Positions 6,895 through 10,411 of a stretch of DNA of 10,411 nt are shown one piece after another. The notes under the pieces are model-generated. The model had not been told where the DNA came from, searched no databases, and saw nothing but the letters and a program-made list of their open reading frames with translations. Position numbers and translations under genes: made by a program. The stretch spans positions 1 through 10,411 of the forward strand of contig JAFMJA010000076.1 in NCBI GenBank assembly GCA_017853735.1, in the 5' to 3' direction. This stretch comes from Burkholderiaceae bacterium. Its GTDB lineage: Bacteria > Pseudomonadota > Gammaproteobacteria > Burkholderiales > Burkholderiaceae_C. The first letter of the stretch is position 1, and each line of letters starts with the position of its first letter.

Positions 6895-7443
6895 TTGTCG
6901 GGTAAGCATTTGATAGTCACCTTGATAGGACTGCCAGGTTCGGGAAAAACCACCGTTGGCCGACAGTTGGCCCGGCGCCTGCAAGTGCCTTTTCTCGATT
7001 CCGATCAGATTCTGGAGCAGCGTCTGGGCTGCTCCATCCGTGCCTATTTCGAAGCCGAGGGAGAGGAGCGCTTCCGGGACATGGAGGAGCAGGTGATTGA
7101 GGATCTTTCCCAATCCGCCCTCGGGGTCTTGTCTACCGGAGGCGGCGTGGTGCTTCGTCCGGAAAATCGCAAGCGCCTGCATACCCGAACCACGGTAGCC
7201 TATTTGCGCGCTTCTCCAGAAGACCTCTATCGCCGATTGCGGCACGATACCCAGCGCCCCTTGTTGCAGGTGGCTGACCCCCTGAGCCGGCTGCGCGAAC
7301 TGTTTGAGCTACGTGATCCCCTCTACCTGGAGGCGGCGCATTTTGTGATTGAAACCGGCCGCCCGTCGGTGGTCTCGCAGGTCAACAAGATCATGATGCA
7401 GCTGGAACTCGATGAACTGAAGGCCAGCCCTGGCTCCGCGTGA
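6895..7443 (+). CDS. aroK: Shikimate kinase
   Basis: AroK phosphorylates the 3-hydroxyl of shikimate with ATP, the fifth step of the shikimate pathway, in the cytoplasm. The 182-residue product has Walker A GLPGSGKT (12-19), DSD (35-37, shikimate-binding Asp region), FRDMEE with Arg61, the TGGG loop (81-84), the LID arginine in QRPLL (Arg121) and ELRDPLY with Arg140 near the end. Start is uncertain: only TTG codons are available after the pilQ stop (6895 in frame, then 6910 and 6922). TTG 6895 keeps the Walker A motif about as far from the N-terminus as in E. coli AroK, but TTG 6910 (giving MIVTLIGLPG) is also credible. No clear SD is present. aroK-aroB downstream of pilMNOPQ is a conserved proteobacterial order. 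Confidence 0.94.
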   Translation: MSGKHLIVTLIGLPGSGKTTVGRQLARRLQVPFLDSDQILEQRLGCSIRAYFEAEGEERFRDMEEQVIEDLSQSALGVLSTGGGVVLRPENRKRLHTRTTVAYLRASPEDLYRRLRHDTQRPLLQVADPLSRLRELFELRDPLYLEAAHFVIETGRPSVVSQVNKIMMQLELDELKASPGSA

Positions 7444-7448
7444 ACTGA

Positions 7449-7479
7449 GATCCCCTAAACTTGGGGTCATGCATACCCC
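7449..7479 (+). promoter_or_regulatory. Competing short hairpins around the aroB start codon
   Basis: Three complementary runs lie in a row: CCCC (7452-7455), GGGG (7463-7466) and CCCC (7476-7479). The GGGG can pair with the first run (7-base loop) or, as GGGGT/ACCCC, with the last (7-base loop holding ATG 7469). The two folds are mutually exclusive. GGGG is also the only SD-like sequence near the start. A translational role is speculative. Confidence 0.3.
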
Positions 7480-8590
7480 ATCACTCATGTCAGGTTCATC
7501 GCAGGTAGAGATCAAACTGGGAGACCGCAGCTATCCCATCCTGATCGGCGAAGCACTATTGGGCGACCCTTCTACCTATGCTGGCTTGCCCCGCGCTGCT
7601 CAGGCGCTGATTGTCAGCAACACCACGGTGGAGCCGCTTTATGGGGCCAGTCTGCAGTCTGCAATCAAGCCGCATTTCTCTGCCGTGCATAGGCTGAGCC
7701 TGCCTGATGGGGAAGAGCATAAAAACTGGGAGCAACTGAACCGGGTTTTTGATGCCCTGCTGGAAAATGCCTGTGATCGCAAGACCGTGTTGTTTGCGCT
7801 CGGTGGTGGGGTTGTCGGTGATATGACCGGATTTGCCGCTGCCTGCTACATGCGGGGCGTGCCTTTTGTACAGGTGCCCACCACCTTGCTGGCGCAGGTG
7901 GATTCCTCGGTGGGTGGAAAGACAGCGATCAATCACCCGCTGGGCAAGAACATGATCGGGGCCTTTTACCAGCCGCTTCGGGTGGTGTGCGATTTGGGAT
8001 CGCTCAAGACCTTGCCACCACGTGAACTGTCCGCTGGCCTGGCTGAAGTCATCAAATATGGCCCGATTTACGACATGGGCTTTCTGGACTGGATCGAGTC
8101 GCATATCGAGGATTTGCTGGCGCGTGATCCGCAAGCCCTGGCGCATGCGGTGCAGAGAAGTTGCCAGATCAAGGCGGAGGTGGTCGGTCAGGATGAACGC
8201 GATACCGGCCTGCGGGCCATCCTCAATTTCGGCCATACCTTTGGTCACGCGATCGAAGCCGGTCTGGGTTACGGGCAGTGGTTGCACGGCGAAGCGGTGG
8301 GTTGTGGCATGGTGATGGCAGCCACTTTGTCCGAGCGGCTTGGTTGGGTTGACGCTGATTTTGTGGCGCGCTTGCGCCGGCTTGTTGACCGTGCGGGTCT
8401 GCCTTCCGTGGGCCCACGTCTCTCCAGCGTTGGTAACGCTGCCCGTTACCTGGAGCTGATGCGGGTGGACAAAAAGTCTGAAGCGGGAGAGATCAAATTC
8501 GTGTTGATCAAGCGCCCTGGCCAGGCTGAAGTGCATGGCGCTCCCGATGCTCTCGTGAGCGAGGTGATTGATGCCTGTTGCAAGGCATGA
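7469..8590 (+). CDS. aroB: 3-dehydroquinate synthase
   Basis: AroB converts DAHP to 3-dehydroquinate, the second step of the shikimate pathway, using NAD+ and a divalent metal in the cytoplasm. The 373-residue product shows LPDGEEHKN (79-86), the nucleotide-binding GGGVVGD (112-118), VPTTLLAQVDSSVGGKTAINHP (137-157, split by no gap) and KNMIGAFYQP (160-169). The metal ligands are Glu193 (LAEVIKYG), His256 (NFGHTFGH) and His273 (LHGEAV); their 63- and 17-residue spacings match E. coli AroB Glu184, His247 and His264. MRVDKK and IKFVL near the end are also typical. The start is not certain: ATG 7469 has GGGG only two bases upstream, and ATG 7487 (MSGSSQVEI) is a fair alternative with no SD. It lies 25 bases after aroK. 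Confidence 0.96.
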   Translation: MHTPSLMSGSSQVEIKLGDRSYPILIGEALLGDPSTYAGLPRAAQALIVSNTTVEPLYGASLQSAIKPHFSAVHRLSLPDGEEHKNWEQLNRVFDALLENACDRKTVLFALGGGVVGDMTGFAAACYMRGVPFVQVPTTLLAQVDSSVGGKTAINHPLGKNMIGAFYQPLRVVCDLGSLKTLPPRELSAGLAEVIKYGPIYDMGFLDWIESHIEDLLARDPQALAHAVQRSCQIKAEVVGQDERDTGLRAILNFGHTFGHAIEAGLGYGQWLHGEAVGCGMVMAATLSERLGWVDADFVARLRRLVDRAGLPSVGPRLSSVGNAARYLELMRVDKKSEAGEIKFVLIKRPGQAEVHGAPDALVSEVIDACCKA

Positions 8591-8628
8591 AGCCTGTCGG
8601 CTGTTGATGGACTATTGATCCCAGCGCC

Positions 8629-9804
8629 ATGACTCTTGCGCCCTATGCCTGTGATCCTGCCAGGAGCCGGGGACGTCGACATCATGAGCCTCCTGCGCCC
8701 ACCCGGAGTGAATACCAGCGTGACCGAGACCGGATCGTTCACTCCACCGCATTCCGCAGGCTGGTCTATAAAACCCAGGTGTTTCTCAACCATGAGGGAG
8801 ATCTTTTCAGAACACGCCTGACCCACTCTCTTGAGGTGGCGCAGCTGGGCCGCTCAGTGGCCCGTTCGCTGCGTTTGAATGAGGATCTGGTGGAAGCGAT
8901 CTCGCTGGCCCACGATTTGGGCCACACACCCTTTGGCCATGCGGGGCAGGATGCACTCAATGAATGCCTCGCTGGTCACGGCGGCTTTGAGCACAACCTG
9001 CAGAGCTTGCGTGTGGTCGATCAGCTGGAAGAGCGCTACCCGGCCTTCAATGGGCTGAACCTCTGCTTCGAAACACGCGAGGGCATTCTCAAGCACTGCT
9101 CAGCTGCTAACGCTCGGCAATTGGAGGCGGATGAACCGGATGGCGTGGGACAGCGTTTTTTGCGGCGTGAGCAGCCCAGCCTGGAGGCCCAACTCTGCAA
9201 TCTGGCTGATGAAATAGCGTACAACGCCCACGATATCGACGATGGTGTGCGTTCCGGGCTGATCACTCTGGAGCAATTGCAGGAAGTGCCCTTGTTTGAT
9301 CGATACAGGCTGGCGGCACTGCATGAATTTCCGCAATTGGAGCAGCGGGACCAGTCCCGCCGCCTGCTCTACGAGTCGATACGTCGCATGCTCAGCGCCA
9401 TGGTGTATGACGTGATAGATGCCACTCAAGCTGCGCTGACCCAGGCCGCCCCGAACAGCGTTTCAGTGGTTCGGTGTTTGCCGCCTTTGCTGAAATTCAG
9501 CCAGAGCATGCGGGAAGAATCGCAAACACTCAAGCGATTTCTTTTTGTCAATCTTTACCGTCATCCCCAGGTCTTGCAGACCTCCAGCCAGGCCAAAACA
9601 ATCATTCTTGAGCTTTTCGATGCTTATCGACAGGCGCCCGGGCAGATGCAGGCCGGATTTACCACTCGCGCTGATGCGGCGGCCAATGCGGTGGACCCGC
9701 AGGCATCTTTGTCGCGAGTGGTGGCTGACTATATTGCTGGCATGACGGATCGGTTTGCCAGCCGAGAGCACGAAAGGCTCACTGGCAGACGCCTATTATG
9801 TTGA
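8629..9804 (+). CDS. dgt: HD-domain deoxyguanosinetriphosphate triphosphohydrolase (dNTPase)
   Basis: Dgt-family enzymes hydrolyse dNTPs to the deoxynucleoside and triphosphate, affecting dNTP pools and DNA synthesis. The 391-residue protein opens LAPYACDPARSRGRRH and has RSEYQRDRDRIVHSTAFRRL followed by NHEGDLFRTRLTHSLEVAQ. The HD-domain metal ligands are His66 (RLTHS), His95-Asp96 (LAHDLGHTPFGH) and Asp194 (NLADEIAYNAHDIDDG). Its length fits the shorter dGTPase-like class common in betaproteobacteria rather than the ~505-residue E. coli Dgt, so dGTP preference should not be assumed. ATG 8629 lies 38 bases after aroB without a convincing SD; it is chosen because it falls directly before the conserved LAPYA opening. 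The last bases overlap the next gene. Confidence 0.92.
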   Translation: MTLAPYACDPARSRGRRHHEPPAPTRSEYQRDRDRIVHSTAFRRLVYKTQVFLNHEGDLFRTRLTHSLEVAQLGRSVARSLRLNEDLVEAISLAHDLGHTPFGHAGQDALNECLAGHGGFEHNLQSLRVVDQLEERYPAFNGLNLCFETREGILKHCSAANARQLEADEPDGVGQRFLRREQPSLEAQLCNLADEIAYNAHDIDDGVRSGLITLEQLQEVPLFDRYRLAALHEFPQLEQRDQSRRLLYESIRRMLSAMVYDVIDATQAALTQAAPNSVSVVRCLPPLLKFSQSMREESQTLKRFLFVNLYRHPQVLQTSSQAKTIILELFDAYRQAPGQMQAGFTTRADAAANAVDPQASLSRVVADYIAGMTDRFASREHERLTGRRLLC

Positions 9805-10411
9805 GCCGATTCCCGGTGCGTCGACCAATGCTGGAGCCGGCTTGGCTGGTTATTTTGGCTGGCGTGTGCGCAGCACTTCATATGGGCAAACTGCCCCCGG
9901 CTCTGCCAATTCTTCAGCAGGAGCTCGGGATTTCGCTGCTGCAGTCTGGCTTTCTTTTGTCCCTGGTACAGCTGGCGGGCATGCTTTTTGGGATTTTCAT
10001 CGGCCTGGCTGCAGATGGGATCGGGCAGCGCCGCAGCATGCTCATCGGGCTTGGGGTTCTGGCGCTGAGCTCATTGCTGGGTGCCGGCGCACAAGATGCT
10101 GCAAGCCTGCTGCGCTGGCGAGCGCTGGAGGGTCTGGGTTTTTTGCTGGTGGTCTTGCCTGCTCCAAACCTGATTCGACTTTTGGTCAGACCCGATCAAA
10201 TGAACATCATGATGGGTGTCTGGGGGACTTATATGCCGCTAGGCACGGGTCTGGCGCTGCTGGGAGGGCCGGCATTGATGGCCTTGTCGGGTTGGCAGGG
10301 TCTATGGTGGGGGTTGTCCCTGTTCACGGTGCTGGTGATGGTCTGGCTAGGACTGGCAGTGCCCCCGGACGACAAGCTGAAGTCCATTAGCCAAAGCGGG
10401 GCAACGGGTTG
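9798..10411 (+). CDS. Major facilitator superfamily transporter, N-terminal part (cut by window end)
   Basis: I translated from ATG 9798 in the frame that stays open to the right edge, giving 204 codons. The product is hydrophobic with about six predicted membrane segments. It begins MLSRFPVRRPMLEPAWLVIL and contains GLAADGIGQRRSMLIG (about 72-87), which matches MFS motif A between TM2 and TM3 (GxxaDxxGxRR). A loop near LRWRALEGLGF resembles the TM4 motif B R-x-x-x-G. The layout resembles the CynX/NimT-like or drug:H+ antiporter groups, but the substrate cannot be told from half a protein. ATG overlaps the dgt stop (ATGTTGA, 7 bases), so it is probably translated by coupling with dgt and belongs to the same transcript. 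No good SD is visible. Confidence 0.82.
   Translation, partial: MLSRFPVRRPMLEPAWLVILAGVCAALHMGKLPPALPILQQELGISLLQSGFLLSLVQLAGMLFGIFIGLAADGIGQRRSMLIGLGVLALSSLLGAGAQDAASLLRWRALEGLGFLLVVLPAPNLIRLLVRPDQMNIMMGVWGTYMPLGTGLALLGGPALMALSGWQGLWWGLSLFTVLVMVWLGLAVPPDDKLKSISQSGATG

Noticed and set aside
6196..7245. Long minus-strand open frame (349 codons) opposite pilQ and aroK
   Set aside because: It spans two well-supported plus-strand genes and their junction, and shows no family motif; long antisense frames are common in GC-rich coding DNA.
7556..8536. Long minus-strand open frame (326 codons) opposite aroB
   Set aside because: It is entirely antisense to aroB, which has all metal and NAD motifs; the His/Gln-rich product looks like a shadow translation.
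8583..8592. AGGC/GCCT repeat at the aroB stop as a terminator
   Set aside because: Arms are only 4 bp and no T-run follows, so it cannot be supported as a terminator.
9755..10390. Plus-strand frame of 211 codons at the right end, Gly/Ala/Cys-rich
   Set aside because: The frame from ATG 9798 encodes a coherent multi-pass membrane protein with MFS motif A and runs off the window, so this is an out-of-frame shadow of it.

Overview
The window looks like ordinary core chromosome of a betaproteobacterium, probably Burkholderiales and possibly the Comamonadaceae. The grounds are moderately high GC, the arrangement mrcA (divergent) | pilMNOPQ-aroK-aroB-dgt, and protein motifs that resemble remembered Comamonadaceae homologues. 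The genus is not resolved. No mobile element, CRISPR array, RNA gene or integration scar was seen.

Layout: bases 1-1588 on the minus strand hold the first ~529 codons of mrcA (penicillin-binding protein 1A), cut by the window start. A ~180-bp divergent intergenic region follows; it carries a good -10 for mrcA and, next to the pilM start, a small hairpin and a strong Shine-Dalgarno. From 1768 to the right edge everything is on the plus strand and closely packed. pilM, pilN, pilO, pilP and pilQ (1768-6876) are joined by ATGA/GTGA overlaps or a 6-bp gap. aroK (6895-7443), aroB (7469-8590) and dgt (8629-9804) follow with 18-38 bp gaps. The start of a major facilitator transporter (9798 to the edge) overlaps the end of dgt by 7 bases.

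How they work together: PilM (cytoplasmic, actin-like) binds the N-terminus of PilN. PilN and PilO form the inner-membrane/periplasmic coiled-coil alignment complex, lipoprotein PilP links it to the outer membrane, and PilQ is the secretin through which the type IV pilus passes. The neighbouring peptidoglycan synthase gene and the AMIN (peptidoglycan-binding) domains of PilQ fit a cell-envelope theme. AroK and AroB are shikimate-pathway enzymes, Dgt is an HD-domain dNTP triphosphohydrolase, and the transporter substrate is unknown.

I found no convincing new biological system. The points worth a second look are small: RNA structures at the pilM, aroK and aroB starts, a non-canonical phosphate-2 motif in PilM, low-complexity inserts in PilQ, the abrupt change from SD-led to SD-poor starts along the operon, and the translationally overlapped transporter at its end.
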